Shown here piece by piece: positions 49,598 through 62,134 of a stretch of DNA of 64,000 nt (its first letter is position 1; each line of letters starts with the position of its first letter). Source of the stretch: Litsea cubeba. Taxonomy: Eukaryota > Streptophyta > Magnoliopsida > Laurales > Lauraceae. The stretch spans positions 62,710,311 to 62,774,310 of the forward strand of contig CM022950.1 of the NCBI GenBank assembly GCA_012931725.1, in the 5' to 3' direction. A model generated the notes under the pieces. The model saw nothing but the letters and a program-made list of their open reading frames with translations, did no database searches and was not told where the DNA came from. The position numbers and the translations under genes are program-made.

Positions 49598-52500
49598 TGT
49601 TTCATTCGATATTTATTTAAGTTTTTGTGGTAGGATTATGAGCTGCAAAGGCCTTCCCAGGAACTTACTGCTAAAGATTTACATGGCAACGAGTGGAAGT
49701 TTCGGCACATTTACAGGGGTAAGGTTTTTGTTTTCTTTGTGGGTTTACAAAATGATTGTGTGCAGAGTAAGTATATATACATAATTGCAATGTAGTTAAG
49801 AGAATCTGAAGGGCTGTTTTTGCTGCTAATGGCACTCTGGATCTCTGATTCAATTTGTCAATCGGGCGAACAAATGTGGCTTCCATTGAAAAATCTTTTC
49901 TACTTTGTCTTGAGATTGAATTGGAGTTTTTTTTTTTTTTTTTTTCTCTCTATCCTAGTTAGAAGACTAGTTGGGTATCTGCGCATTGTTTGTCCTTGAA
50001 CACCTATAACTTGCAGAATAAAAAAATTCACATCAGTCTTGGGGAAATCCCATCACTTTCCACTGATGAGAGTTCTTGTCTCAGAAAACTTTGTTTTGTC
50101 CGGGAACAAGATTTATAAGACAATGTAATGCAGATTTGGTTTTATCATTTATTTCTACAGCAATACTTCAATTTTTTGTGTCCTTTTGCAATAAATGACG
50201 TCATCCATCGTTTTTCATGCTTTTTGAGAAATTGCATTCTTGTAATCATAGAGCTAAGTTTTGACTTTGTGATACTTGTTAGCATTAATAGGCATTGTTG
50301 TCAAATCCTATTACACATGTTAGAACCCAATGATTTTTAATGAATCAAAACATTTTTTTTTTCTTATGTATGCAATGGATCTCATTTCATGGTAAATCTT
50401 ACGATTCAATACTTATTTTATTGAATCTTACACTTCAGGTCAGCCAAGGAGACATTTGCTCACAACTGGATGGAGCACATTTGTGAATAAGAAAAAGCTT
50501 GTATCAGGGGATGCTGTGCTCTTCCTCAGGTATATAGTGATGGGACAGTTCTGAAAATGGGATGTAAGGATGGTACTATAGACTATCGTGCACATAAAGT
50601 GGCACATGAAAAATGTATCTTGATTCTTGAATGAATTCTCATCTTATATATTGTGATTCCATGACGCTGTCATTGACTCGAAGGATAAATGCAATTGACA
50701 CAAATCAAGGTCATAGGTTGGATTGATTCTAACCAACGTTTATAAATTGAGATCTCTCACAATGAGAAAATTACATTTCATTTGAACACAGTTCTTCCTG
50801 TTATATTTTCTGTTTTTTTTTTAGAGATGACCAGCTAACTAATGTGACCAGCACTCTGTTACTGTTCTTTGAGATCTTTCCTTCTATTGAGTGCCCTTTT
50901 GGTTGTGTAGGGGTGAAGATGGGGAGCTTAGATTGGGAATCCGACGAGCAGTTCAGCTTAAAGGTGGCAATCCCTTTTCTGTTCACTGTGGCCGGAGGTT
51001 GGGCGTAGGCACCTTTGCCTCAGTGGTGAATGCTATATCCTCAAAGAGCGTGTTTCACATTTATTACAATCCAAGGTATGAGAATAATCATGCTTTCAGT
51101 TGTATAGCTTTTTTAGTTTTTTTTGGAAGGAAGGTTTGTCTGAGAGCACCAAACAAATACTGGTCACCAGTATTTGAAGCTACTAAGATTGGAAGTGAAT
51201 ACAATTGGTTAGTTGGCTATATAAGCTAGCTATCTATTAGCCATTCTCTAATACTCAAACCCAATCTGATGATTTCCGTGACTCTTGTTGCCCTTAAGCT
51301 TTGCTTCCTTTCACTAAGTCATGATATGGATCTAAAACACACAAGCACTCAATAGTAACTTAAATGCCAAAATGCCCGTGTTTGATTTTTCGCCTATGAT
51401 GCTGCTTATAGTACTAGTAGTAAAAAAGTATCTATATCTGATAAATAGTTGAAATCATCATATCAATCTCAGTATTTACAAAATCCCAGCGGTTGCTTTT
51501 ATGTGAACAAAATCCTCCTATTATACTTCTAAGCATTGGCCCTGCTTGTAGAATCTAATTTTAACCTCTATAAGCTTGAGGGATAGAGACTTCTCTTTTG
51601 TACTTGAGTACTCGTATGCATAGAAAAATACCCATATCCATATTCCATACCCAAGTTTTATCCTAATAACACGCATGCTTTTAAGGAGATTTGGAGGATC
51701 TAGATATCATAGTTTTAGAAGATTATTGCTGTGGAAGTTGAATGGCATGGACAATAACATGATGCTTGATTGAGAGTTTTCCCCAACATTAATGGTGCAC
51801 CTGCCCGTCTATTTGTACTTTTGGAATATCTCATGTATATTGTCGCAAATCTTGTCCTTGTAAATTTTATTGCCGTGGGAAAATTAGGAAAGCTAACAGT
51901 TTTATCATAAAAATCTCACATTTCTTCACCTATTGTGGCCCACCTTTGGCTGATCTAAGGTAGTCATAGTAACACCCTCAAACCCAAAAGAAAAGAAAAG
52001 AACAGAAAAAAAGAATGAGAAAGAATATGGTTGGTCGAAGCAACTGGAACCTCCTGTGCTGAAAGAGCAGTTTTTATTAATTATATAAATGATAGATGAT
52101 AACTCTTCCTTCCACCCTCAAACTCCATGAAAAAACTCTTCCTTCATGCTTTTGACCTCGGTGTTGACCGTTGAAGTTGTGTTTCCATAGATGATAACTT
52201 GGTTGGCTATTCCCATCATCCTCACTTGATCTGCTTGTATTGCTGCCCTTAAATAACTTTATTGATACCATTGTCTATAGTGTGTGTTTATGCCATGAAC
52301 CAAGTAAGAAATAACTGACCTGAAACGATCTCTGATATCGGATGTAACAACCTCACATTCAAAGAAAAAAGAAAGAAGAAAAGAAAGAGAAGAAGGAAGA
52401 AGATTGTTGGTTTGAGGCAACCCGAGCATCCAGCGGTCAATGAGGAATTGTTCCCTTTTTATTTCACCACAACTATGATATTAACATACGACAAGCAGAA

Positions 52501-55500
52501 TAGGATTCTACTACTAATAATGGTTAAGTGAAATAAGTAGTCCAACCAATAGAAAAAGAACAGAATGGGGAACTAATGGTATGACGAGCCCACCAATGAG
52601 CAGGTGGTGGCCCAAATCTCAGTCAGTAGGAGTGCTTTGCAATATTGGATGGATCAAAGTGGGAAAACAAGATTAATTACTAAAAACATCTCATTGAGGA
52701 TGGTGATATGAATTGGCTTAGATCATGTAATGGTGTGCCTTATGTGGGTCAGTAGAAGTTGACTGCATGGATTAATCAGCATATGATCATTTCTCATAGT
52801 GCTAGTCTCGAGTATTTCAAGAAAATATCAAAGTACTGTCAAATATTGGTTTTTTCTTTTTTTTAAATCTTGCTGTATTCGTTGGACAAATTTTTTTCTC
52901 AGTTATAGAGAAAGCATCCCAATATTATTTTAAACAAAAACTCTTGTATTAAGGTCCAGCATGTCTATGGTTAGGTTATCTAGAATGTCGACCATGTATA
53001 TATGTGGGGAAAAGGATTTCAAAAAGACGTACAATCAAACCTATATCTCAATTCAATCAAAGGTCAAAGAAGTTAATATGGTACCCAAATAACAATAGAT
53101 ATGTAAAAAGAAAGTCTGATTATGCCTATTCCTAGTGGTGTAGTTGACTATGGTATTTCTCCCCAACGGTGCATATTTAACATAGATTTTTGTATTTCAG
53201 GAGTAGTATTTTGCTGGGATTTCTGTAGTTTGTATATCGTCTGAGCTTTTTCTGTGTTATGAAATTCATTACTTCTGTTCGCTGAATTAAAATAATCCCA
53301 CAACCTCCGGTTATTTGAGCCTCGGCATCTTGTGGTTCTAGATTTCATTTTAATGTCCAGTGATGTTTAGCTTTAGTTTCATGTTTTTCAGGGCAAGTGC
53401 ATCGGAGTTCATTATACCTTACAGGAAGTTCTCTAAGAGCTTTGATCATTCTTTTTCTGTTGGAATGAGGTTCAAAACTCAGCTTGAAACTGAAGATGCA
53501 GCTGACCAAAGGTTTGACCTATTTTATCTATATATGCTTAAAACTCTTTTCATGAAGCAGTTTGCATTCAGTAAGATATATTCTCTCTTTTCAGGTACAC
53601 TGGGCTGATAACAGGGATTGGTGACATAGACCCTGCGAAATGGCCTGGTTCCAAATGGAGATGCCTAGTGGTATACTTTATTTAAGTTAGCTAGTTTTAT
53701 ACTTTCTATCAACACAGTTCTCTTGGGTCTTGAAGTTTATTCAAGTAATCTTATTTTATACTTTCTCCAATGTCACAACTAAATCACGATCTGTGGGCCG
53801 ACCTAGTCAAATATGCGGTCCAAATTTCAGACCCAAAAGATGGGATATTGTGACAAATCCAAAGCAAAAGGAAATTTTTTTTTTTCTATTGGAATTTTGA
53901 GTAGATATTTTCTTATTGAGTCGGGATTAGACTCTTAAATAGATTTTTTTTTTAAAAAAAAGTTAGGGTATAGTTTCCTTTTTTGAGAACTTCTAGTTTT
54001 TAAGGTTTCCGTTTCCTTTATAGAGGAATATGTGAGCAATGGAGATACACTTTGTAAGTAAGAAATTTTGTGTTCCTTGCGAGGATTTTTTACCTTGTGG
54101 AAGTCTCTAGCAGACCCCTTCCGTGCTTTGGCACCTTATTCAATCTTGATCAAGCCTTTGTATAGTGCTTGCATCAGTTTTGCTTGGAGTTCTAGGGTTT
54201 ATGTTTTCTTTATATTGGGATATGTAAAACCAATGGAGATAGCTTTGGAAGTAAATTTTTTTTTTGCGTCCCTTATAAGGATATTGTAGGAAAATAGGAG
54301 GTACTCAATTAAGCTTAAACACAGCTCACAATTACAAATAATACGAACAACTCAAAATAATATTACAATGCATTGCATGCAACTTATACAAAATGATACA
54401 AAGCCCACTTTAAGTTACAAAATTGTAATTATACCCTTTGTGTATTGCAACAGCACGACCATCACTCTATACACTACTTTACACCTCACCTTCACTCAAC
54501 GTCACCTTCACTCAAGACACCTTTCACTCATTTCACCTCCCTTTACTCAAGACACCTTTCACTTACATCGCACTATCACCTCCACACACCGCACCTCACT
54601 TCAAGGAAATCTCTTCATACTACACAGAGAACTCTCTTCAATACCAAAGCACTCTCTACTAACTAGACTCACTCAACACACGCACACAAGGAATGAGGCA
54701 AGGACTTTTATTTATATGCTTTGGGTAGGTCGGTGGTGTGTTTCATGTGCAACCAAGGTGGGCCACATGTCTTCTTTGTTTGTCATTCATTGAGATGGTT
54801 TGTAAGAGGCGGTTTGCAAAGGTCGGTTTGTGAAGTCGGTGAGTGTTGGTTGTTTCTAGAAGAAGCTAGAAAAGAAAAAGGAGGAAGAGAAAGAGAGTTA
54901 GTGAAGAAGACATGAGAGGCGGTGGAAAGGCAGTGTTGCCTAACATTTAAAATGTCAGACAACACTCTCCTAAGATCCTTTACTCTCTCTCTCTCTCTCT
55001 TTTAGAGTCTCTTTCTATCTCTTTCCAGAAAATTTCATCACCGACTTTGTAAACCACCTCTTGCAAACCGACACTACAACTGACATCATGGAGAAGGGCA
55101 TGTGGCCCAGTTGCAATCATAAGCATGCCCTCGACATTGTTCCTTAAAGCCTATAAATAGAGGTGCTTGCCTCATTTGGAGTGTGTGGTGAGTGAGTGCA
55201 ATGTGTAGAGAGTGCCTTGAGTGTAGTGTAGTGAGTGCCCTAAGTGTGTAAGAAGTGACTTGTGTGAAGTGTGGAGTGCCTTGTAATGCGGAGTAATTTT
55301 TCTGTGAAGCGAGTTAGGTGTATGTGCTTTGTAAGTTAGAATAATTGGTGTGTGGCTAGAAAGTGTTGTAAGTGCAGTTGTATAAATATTTTAAACGGGC
55401 TTTTAGTGTATTTGTATTAAGTTGAGTTGTATATATATTTGAGAATATTGAGTTGTTTATATTATTTGTAAATGTATGTGGCTTAATTGAGCAACTACTG

Positions 55501-58500
55501 GTTTCCTACAGATATTTTTCTTCAGTTTTTATTTTTATTTTTTATTTTTGTTCTTTCTCGCCTGTGGAAGTCTGTAGCAGACCCCATTCTGTGCTACGAC
55601 ACCTTAATCAGTCTCGGTCATAGGGCTTGCTACAGTAGAGTGAAATCAGCGGGTGTGGTTTCCCTCTTGTTATTCCAAAGAGGTTCTGTGTTTAGTAGTT
55701 GTCTTGTTTTTTCTGTCGTGCCTTTTCTATGGCCTCCATGATAATGCTGTGTCATGCCTTTTTTAGAGCCTCTTCTAGTCTTCTTATACTGCAACTAATG
55801 CTAACAAGATTCTGCCTATACCTTTTTTCCCCAATCTTGAACTATTTTAGGGGTCATTTTCTTTACGAAGTATGCTGTTCTGTTAGGGAATATCCTTTTT
55901 CTGAAGGCATTGTTACATGGACCATGTAGCAACTCAGCTAGTGGACCATTTCTCTTCATATATAAAAAGTATTTATTTTTTCCCTTTTTAAGCATAAACC
56001 CAAATTTGAATCTCAAATAATCGGAGAAAATCCCTACAGTTCGTTCCTTTCTACTTAAATGCAAAAATATACTGGTAAATATTAGGTCATCTTAAATTTT
56101 TTTTTTTTATCTTTCTTCCCATATGATGTTGCTGGTGTGTTTGAAACTGTCTATTGGTTTAAATATTTTGGTGGAATGTACAATTATCCATTTTGTTGTA
56201 GATATGCAGCAATGCATAATAGGATTGGTGATTTCTGTCTAGTAATGATTCTACGGGCGGAAATGCAGAAATGTGGTGTCCTTTTCCTTTGCCGTCCATG
56301 CCACCCAATAAATGCAGAGGGGGAGAAGCCATAAATCTTGGAAAAATACTTTTAACAGCTCTCGGTTTGAGTTTAGTGCTAGCTTGCCTGAATTTTCATT
56401 TTTGCCTCAATCGTAAAAAAAAAAAAAAAAGAAAGATCTGAGTTGCATCAATTCCCATGGTTTCATTCCCCAAGAACCATTCATGACATGTAAACCGAAA
56501 AGTTAGTTTGTTCACACTTGTATGCACTGTGCATTATGTGGACTTTAATTATGACCAAGCGTTTGGATTTTCTTCTGTGACTCTGTTATGGATGTGATGA
56601 ATCTTGTTCTCATTCTTACAGGTTAAGTGGGAAAATGATGTAGGGTCCAAACGACAGAATAGAATCTCTCCTTGGGAGATTGAGCCATCCAGTTCTATCC
56701 TGGGTTCTGGTGATTCATCACTGCCTGGGTCGAAGAGAACCAAGTTCGGTATGCATTCGGTTGAAGGAGATCTTCCAGTTACTAGTATGTCCTTCCACTT
56801 ATTTATAAAAAACAAAGGTCCTTTCACCACTGCTATTGCAGATATGCTTGATCATTGGTGGCCTTTGTGAGGAGATGAAGGTCTTTAGGATTTTTCACTG
56901 CATTAACATGAAAACTGAGTACATCTGTTGGTGTTGTATGCACACAAATTCTTAATAAGATGATAACCTCATCATAAATTAATGCTATTACAATTATTAT
57001 TACTAAAACTGGCAGCATCATCTGCACTTTTCTGCTGCTGCTGCAGCTGCAAAAATATATATAATTCATAAATAGTATTATTATATGTATTATGTTTTAT
57101 ACACTATTTTGCTACTGCCATTGCAACTGCTACCACCAGCACCAGCAGAAGCAGCACCACCACTGACAACACTGCTCTTGCTTTTCTGCTGCTGTGACTG
57201 CAAAAAGTTATGTATACTTCATATACAGTATATTGTATGCACTATATTCCGCTGCGACCACCAAAACCACCACTGCCAGAGCTGCTTTTGTGGCTACAAA
57301 AATGTATATGCTTCATGTATAGTGTATTGTATATACCACGTATTATGCACTATACTGCTACTGCTACCACCACGCTACCTCTGCCACCACTAGTACTACT
57401 ACTAGCAGCAGCTGTTGCTACTGATTTTACTCTCCTGCTGCAGCTGTGAAAGTGCTAGTTCTAATATCTTGCCGTTCTTTAATTCGTTTGCAGATGGAAA
57501 TGGGTTTCCAGACTTTGGGGAATCTTTAAGGTTCCAAAAGGTCTTGCAAGGTCAAGAAATTATGGGTTTCAGAACCCCTTATGATGGCTTTGATGTTTCT
57601 AATCATCAAAGGCCTGAAATGAGGGGATTCATTCCTGATCCCCACACTTCCTGGGCAACTGGGATGGGAAATAGTGTCAGAATTCCACAGATAAATCCTG
57701 ACACGCCCTGTAAGAGCATAGGCTTTGGAGCATCCCTTGGATTCCAGAAGGTCTTGCAAGGTCAAGAAATAGTCCCTTTGAAACCTCCATGCAGAGAAGG
57801 TGAGGTTGATACCTGGGCCCACGAAAATGGTGGCTTTGGAAATTTTGAAGGGGACAATATGCATGGCACCAGAAGCAGAAGGCCCATGTTGTTACAAGGA
57901 TACTACCACACTCAACTTCATCCTCCGAAGCAGTCTGTCCAGGTGCCTTCACCATCTTCTGTGCTAATGTTTCACCAAGCCAGTACTCAGTCACTGTCCC
58001 CTGATTCCAAATATGGCATGAACAATAAGAACAGAAGAGAGGATGGTATCTACTTTGGACATTTTGAGCATTCACATAATGGACCCCATCAAGCAATTCA
58101 AGATTTGAAAAGAATGTACCCATACCATATCTCAATAGAGCAGAACCAACCTAGGACCGTGCATACTCCTCTTCTTAGCAAAGCAGAATGTCGGGACAGT
58201 CCAGGTGTGCTTCCTACTGTTAAAAATGGCTGCAGACTCTTCGGATTTCCCTTGACCAAGGAGGCTCCAGTAGTGAATGAACTTGATGTTCCTCTTATTG
58301 CCTCCCCTTCCTTGACTGAGGATTTGAGTTTGGAGGCCACTTTCCCTGGCATGGGTTGGGAGACCATGGAAAGGCAGTCACATTCAATTCCTCAAGGGTT
58401 GACGAAATCAGTTGCCCGTGGTTGCACTAAAGTAAGCAAATATTGTACTTTGTTTCCTTAGCTTTTTAACTTTCATTTCTCTTGAGGAATATAAATGTTT

Positions 58501-59230
58501 GATTGAGTATATGCTTGAACATCTGGCTTTAGGGCCACCTTTTACCCTTTTAGTGTATGTTGATCCACTTCATTCATATTGGCGAAACCCGTGGTGGATA
58601 GTATATATCCCCTAAACTCTTGCCATTTGGATAACTCATTGTAAACCTCGTGGCTTATTCCATGGTGCATTGCAGCAGCGGCTTATCCTTCTGAAAGGTG
58701 GCTATAATTGCTTGGCCAGATAAAAATGATGTCTTTCAATTGAGCGTCATATAGTACCTCTCTCTATTTCTTTATTATGAGATAAAAACTGCAGGTTCAC
58801 AAGCAAGGGAGTGTTGTAGGCAGGGTGATAGATCTCTCGAAGCTTGATGGGTACGATGGCCTGATAACCGAGTTGGAGCGGCTTTTCAACATGAAAGGAC
58901 TTTTGAATAACCCTGAGAAGGGGTGGCAAGTTGTTTACAAAGATGACGAGGATGATATGATACTTGTTGGAGATGATCCTTGGAAGTAAGCTGCTGATAT
59001 TTGAATGCCTCTTTTTTCTACCTTATCCAAGCCATTACCTTCATGGGTGGGTTCAACTGAAATAGGAGCCCTTATGATTCTGCAGGGAATTCTGCAGCAT
59101 CGTTTCAAAGATTGTAATATACGCTCATGACAAAGTGGTGCTGACTGCACCCAGATCGTGTGGTGATGAAATCCACAGTAGCTCGGAAGCTGCGCCCACT
59201 TCCGTGCATGCATCCAAGTTTTCATTTTGA
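48495..59230 (+). CDS. ARF4: Auxin response factor 4-like transcription factor
   Basis: Nuclear DNA-binding repressor-class ARF acting in auxin signalling; ARF4 is known for abaxial organ polarity and is restrained by TAS3 tasiRNAs. Exons: 48495-48767, 49136-49192, 49295-49474, 49634-49718, 50439-50529, 50911-51075, 53392-53511, 53595-53670, 56622-56784, 57494-58431, 58795-58985, 59086-59230; all GT-AG and in frame, 827 aa. B3 domain about 141-241 ([20 protein letters not shown]), ARF/ancillary domain about 265-350 ([14 protein letters not shown]), middle region about 350-716 with two VLQGQE tasiARF sites, PB1 about 717-800 ([16 protein letters not shown]). The PB1 domain separates it from ARF3/ETTIN, which shares the two tasiARF sites but lacks PB1; ARF2 has one site. 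The start is the ATG opening MGIDLN. Intron 8 carries a 1.2 kb inverted element and intron 9 a minisatellite. Confidence 0.94.
49523..49593. repeat. (GA)n microsatellite in ARF4 intron 3
   Basis: About 35 GA units, 40 bp upstream of the exon 4 acceptor. Confidence 0.95.
51076..53391. other. ARF4 intron 6 (2,316 bp)
   Basis: No domain-bearing frame or complete transposon recognised; AT-rich with GA/AAG-rich patches near 51990-52020 and 52360-52400. Confidence 0.7.
54709..54716 (-). promoter_or_regulatory. TATA box in left LTR-like arm
   Basis: Minus strand TATAAATA, followed as in the right arm by a TTGCCTCATT segment; directs outward to the left, antisense to ARF4. Confidence 0.5.
55152..55159 (+). 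promoter_or_regulatory. TATA box in right LTR-like arm
   Basis: TATAAATA followed by GCTTGCCTCATT; directs outward to the right, sense to ARF4. Confidence 0.5.
57029..57400. repeat. Three-unit minisatellite in ARF4 intron 9
   Basis: Three imperfect units of about 110-150 bp, each a CTGCTG/CCACCA-rich block (TGCTGCTG, GCAAAAA) followed by an AT-rich block (TATACTTCATATACAGTAT-like, then TGCACTATA). It ends about 90 bp before the exon 10 acceptor. Frames across it are artefacts. Confidence 0.75.
57538..57558 (+). promoter_or_regulatory. tasiARF target site 1
   Basis: 21 bases encoding KVLQGQE (residues 419-425), starting AAGGTCTTGCAAGG and ending TCAAGAA. As I recall the TAS3-derived tasiARF, the match is complete. 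Such sites direct AGO-mediated cleavage of ARF2/3/4 mRNAs. Confidence 0.9.
57748..57768 (+). promoter_or_regulatory. tasiARF target site 2
   Basis: Same 21 bases as site 1, 210 bp downstream, in frame, encoding KVLQGQE at 489-495. Paired sites are the hallmark of the ARF3/ARF4 branch. Confidence 0.9.
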
Positions 59231-62134
59231 ATGCTTTGATTCTCGGCCCAGGATGACTAGAATGTAGACTCTAGTCTTGGCTGGATGAAACTGTCCTGCC
59301 TTGTTGTTCTTTGTTTTGGATTCTCAGCACTAATACTAAACTAAACTTGCTTGGCATAACTATTTCACATGTCTGTTTCAATTCTGAAATGAATACTTGT
59401 GGTCATCCCCTAGGATTTTGTAGTATAAGACTGGCAATTGCTTGCTTATATTCAATGGGATTTTGGTAGTCTTGTGCTCCTATATTTTGCCTATTATTGA
59501 CTGATTATCTGTTGGATAGCTTGGCTCCCACAAGTTCATGCTTGTGCTCTTCATGCTGCAGTTCATGGGTTAATTGTGTCAAGGAATGACTTGAAATAGC
59601 AAACAGCTGCGTCGTTGCAGCTCGATTAAGTAAGCTTTTATTTTTCTGCATTAAATAAATAATTTTGCTGATAATGCTCCATTTTTTTTTATAAGGTGAA
59701 CATGGGAATGTGTTTAGTTCTCGGAGCTAAATGTTGGATTTTCTCTTCTTTCTTTCTTTCCCTTCGATTGTCACCATTGGATTTTAGGTGCCCCTTAATA
59801 TTATTAGTTGAATCCTTTTCTTAAAATCTTAGTAAGGGTAGTATGGAACTCTACATATTTATTCATCAGTCAGGACTCAGGAGGCCATCCTGACAGTGGT
59901 TCTCTTTTCCTTAAATACTCAATTCCATATTCCCTGTCATCATGGAATGACTTCAATGATATCTATCATAGAATATAATATATATATATATATATATTTT
60001 TTTTTGTTTTTTGAGAAAAGGGGGCATACCATCATGTTGGCCCTCCTGAGTGATGACTAAATTTGGACTTAAGAGTCCTATATATAACACACTTTCCTAT
60101 GATTTTTAAGAAAAGGATTCAGCTACTGGGCATTCCCAGATATCATGCAACACATCTTATGATCCTGGAATTTATTTATTTATTTATTTTTGAAATCTTG
60201 GGACCCCTGTAAATAATACATAATGAAAGGTTTTATTTAAAATTTCATGGCATCTGCTCTTCTAAGATGTCATCCATCAAATTACCAGCCTCTTGTCTCA
60301 ATAAAATATGTATGTATGTAGGCCACGAAGAGAAAGAGGAAGATCATAAAATTAAAAGAAAAAAAAAAGGAAGAGGGAGAAGAGAAGAGAAGAGGTGTGA
60401 TATCGTAGAGGACCACCATTAGTAGCAAGAGACCACAATGAGAAAGGAGGAAGAGGACCACAGTGAGAAAGGAGGAAGAGGAGGTGGGATCTCGAGAAGG
60501 AAAGAAAGTGGGATCTAGGGGACCAAGAGGAGTAGCAACAATGGAAAAAAAAAAAAGGTCTTGAGGATGGGAAGAGGAAAGAAGGTAAAGAGAAAGGAGA
60601 AAGTAGGCCATTTCATGGTATCCTAGAATGTTAAAACATGATAAAGAATGACCCACTGTTATGTGGTGATCTGTCATTCCATTATCAAAAACATTCCTAG
60701 ATATTATTCGTAAATGAGATAGAAAAAAAAAAAAAATGAGTTGGCCGAAAGACCTCTTCCGCAATTTTATTGAATTTTAGCGAAATTCTTTCCATAAAAA
60801 TCCTTACCAAAAGCATTACTTTGATTTTTTCCGAACCAAATTGCCCTTCAACCCCTTTCTCACAACATTGAGAGTTGACCGCATTCGCTCATTGAAGTAT
60901 GTCGAGAATTGTTATATTTGTTTCAATTCTCGAAACTCAGTAGTTTATTTAGGACATCATAAATAGTTAACATTTATTTTAAACTCATATTCTAAAGCAA
61001 TAAATATCGAGGAAAAATATCCTCAACTTTGAAGGTAATCCTCTCCATGATCGTAGTAAAAATAGGGTTACAAATAGGGAGTGGAGTGGAGCATAAATCT
61101 TTGTGTTATTTTTTTTTTCTAAATATGAAAAAGTTAGTTTTTTGAGCAAAATCTGCACAAATTGTAGTAAGAAAATCCTCGCGGTGAGTACATATAATAT
61201 TATTGAAGAAACCAATAATAAAATGGCTGAACTCATACATTTATACAAATCATTCTCTTCATATTTAGAATTGTTAGTTAATCTAAATGCATCATGTATT
61301 ATATTTTTATCATCTTTAATTATTGAACTGTTAAGTATATTCTCAACATCGCAAGATACCGTGATTTAATCATATTAATATTCAATTCATATCCGAGTTG
61401 GTAAAATGATGTTGAACACATATAAATATAAAATTATAAATTTTCGAGTGTTATATGTCGAACTCGCAAGTCTTATCTTGAACTCACAAAATTCATGTAT
61501 TGAACTCACAAAAGTCATATCTGGAACTCACCTGGGATAAATGGGTCCACCAAGAGCATGTGGTGGAAGAGGAAAGTGGGTCGGTTGGCTCTCCTCTCCA
61601 CTGTGATTCGTTGACAAAGAGGGAAATTTTTGACATTCTCACATCAGATCATACGTGGCATGTTTCTAAAGTCACTGGCCCACCTCTTTTTTCTATTAAG
61701 CTTTTATTCTAGTCGTCTCGAAAGTAAAAACGGGCCGTGTCCGTTTCGAGTACAACGACACCGACAACCGGTTTTTGGACTTTCGGTTTCCAGTTTCCAC
61801 CCATTTTGGATCCTTTAGACCGTCGCTTTTCACGACACGTGTTTTTCGTTCCCACGCGTTACTTTCTCACTTTGTAAAGCACGACGAAGCCGTGTGTTTT
61901 CGTCTCCAAGTATTCGTCACTGTGATCTCTTTCTCTCTCACAACATAAAGCCTTGTCAAATATGAGAAAATTGTTGGTATGTAGGGCCCAACATGATCAT
62001 GCTTGAGATCGAAACTATCATCTAGGCATGACAATTTAGTAGCCTAACCAAAAAGAAAAAAAAAAAGAAAAAACTCCCTATGAGGGTCACTATATTAAAC
62101 AAAATAACAAGGGGGTTTTGCAATACAAAGAAAA
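59231..62134. other. ARF4 3' flank and intergenic, no gene recognised
   Basis: Contains the ARF4 3' UTR (end not placed). A frame at 60282-60764 (minus) is low complexity. Short reiterations of TGAACTCACAAA occur near 61470-61530. Nothing else recognised. Confidence 0.6.

Larger units (their letters stand above)
54280..55515. mobile_element. Inverted pair of LTR-like sequences in ARF4 intron 8 (element 54285-55510)
   Basis: A 1,226 bp insertion flanked by a perfect 5 bp duplication GATAT (54280-54284, 55511-55515). Its outer ends TGTAGGAAA / TTTCCTACA begin with TG and end with CA. The two halves are inverted copies: left arm 54285-54945, right arm 54953-55510, meeting at TAACA-TTTAAAA-TGTCA. 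Each arm taken alone is TG...CA. Homologous landmarks occur in both: CTCAATTAAGC, ACATGTGGCCCA / GCATGTGGCCCA, and a TATA box (TATAAATA) then TGCCTCATT. No internal coding region. TSD length and ends suggest LTR-type integration; a long-TIR DNA transposon or foldback element is the alternative. Confidence 0.75.

Noticed and set aside
60282..60764. 160-codon minus-strand frame
   Set aside because: Low-complexity Phe/Ser/Leu composition from GAAGAG-rich DNA, no domain.
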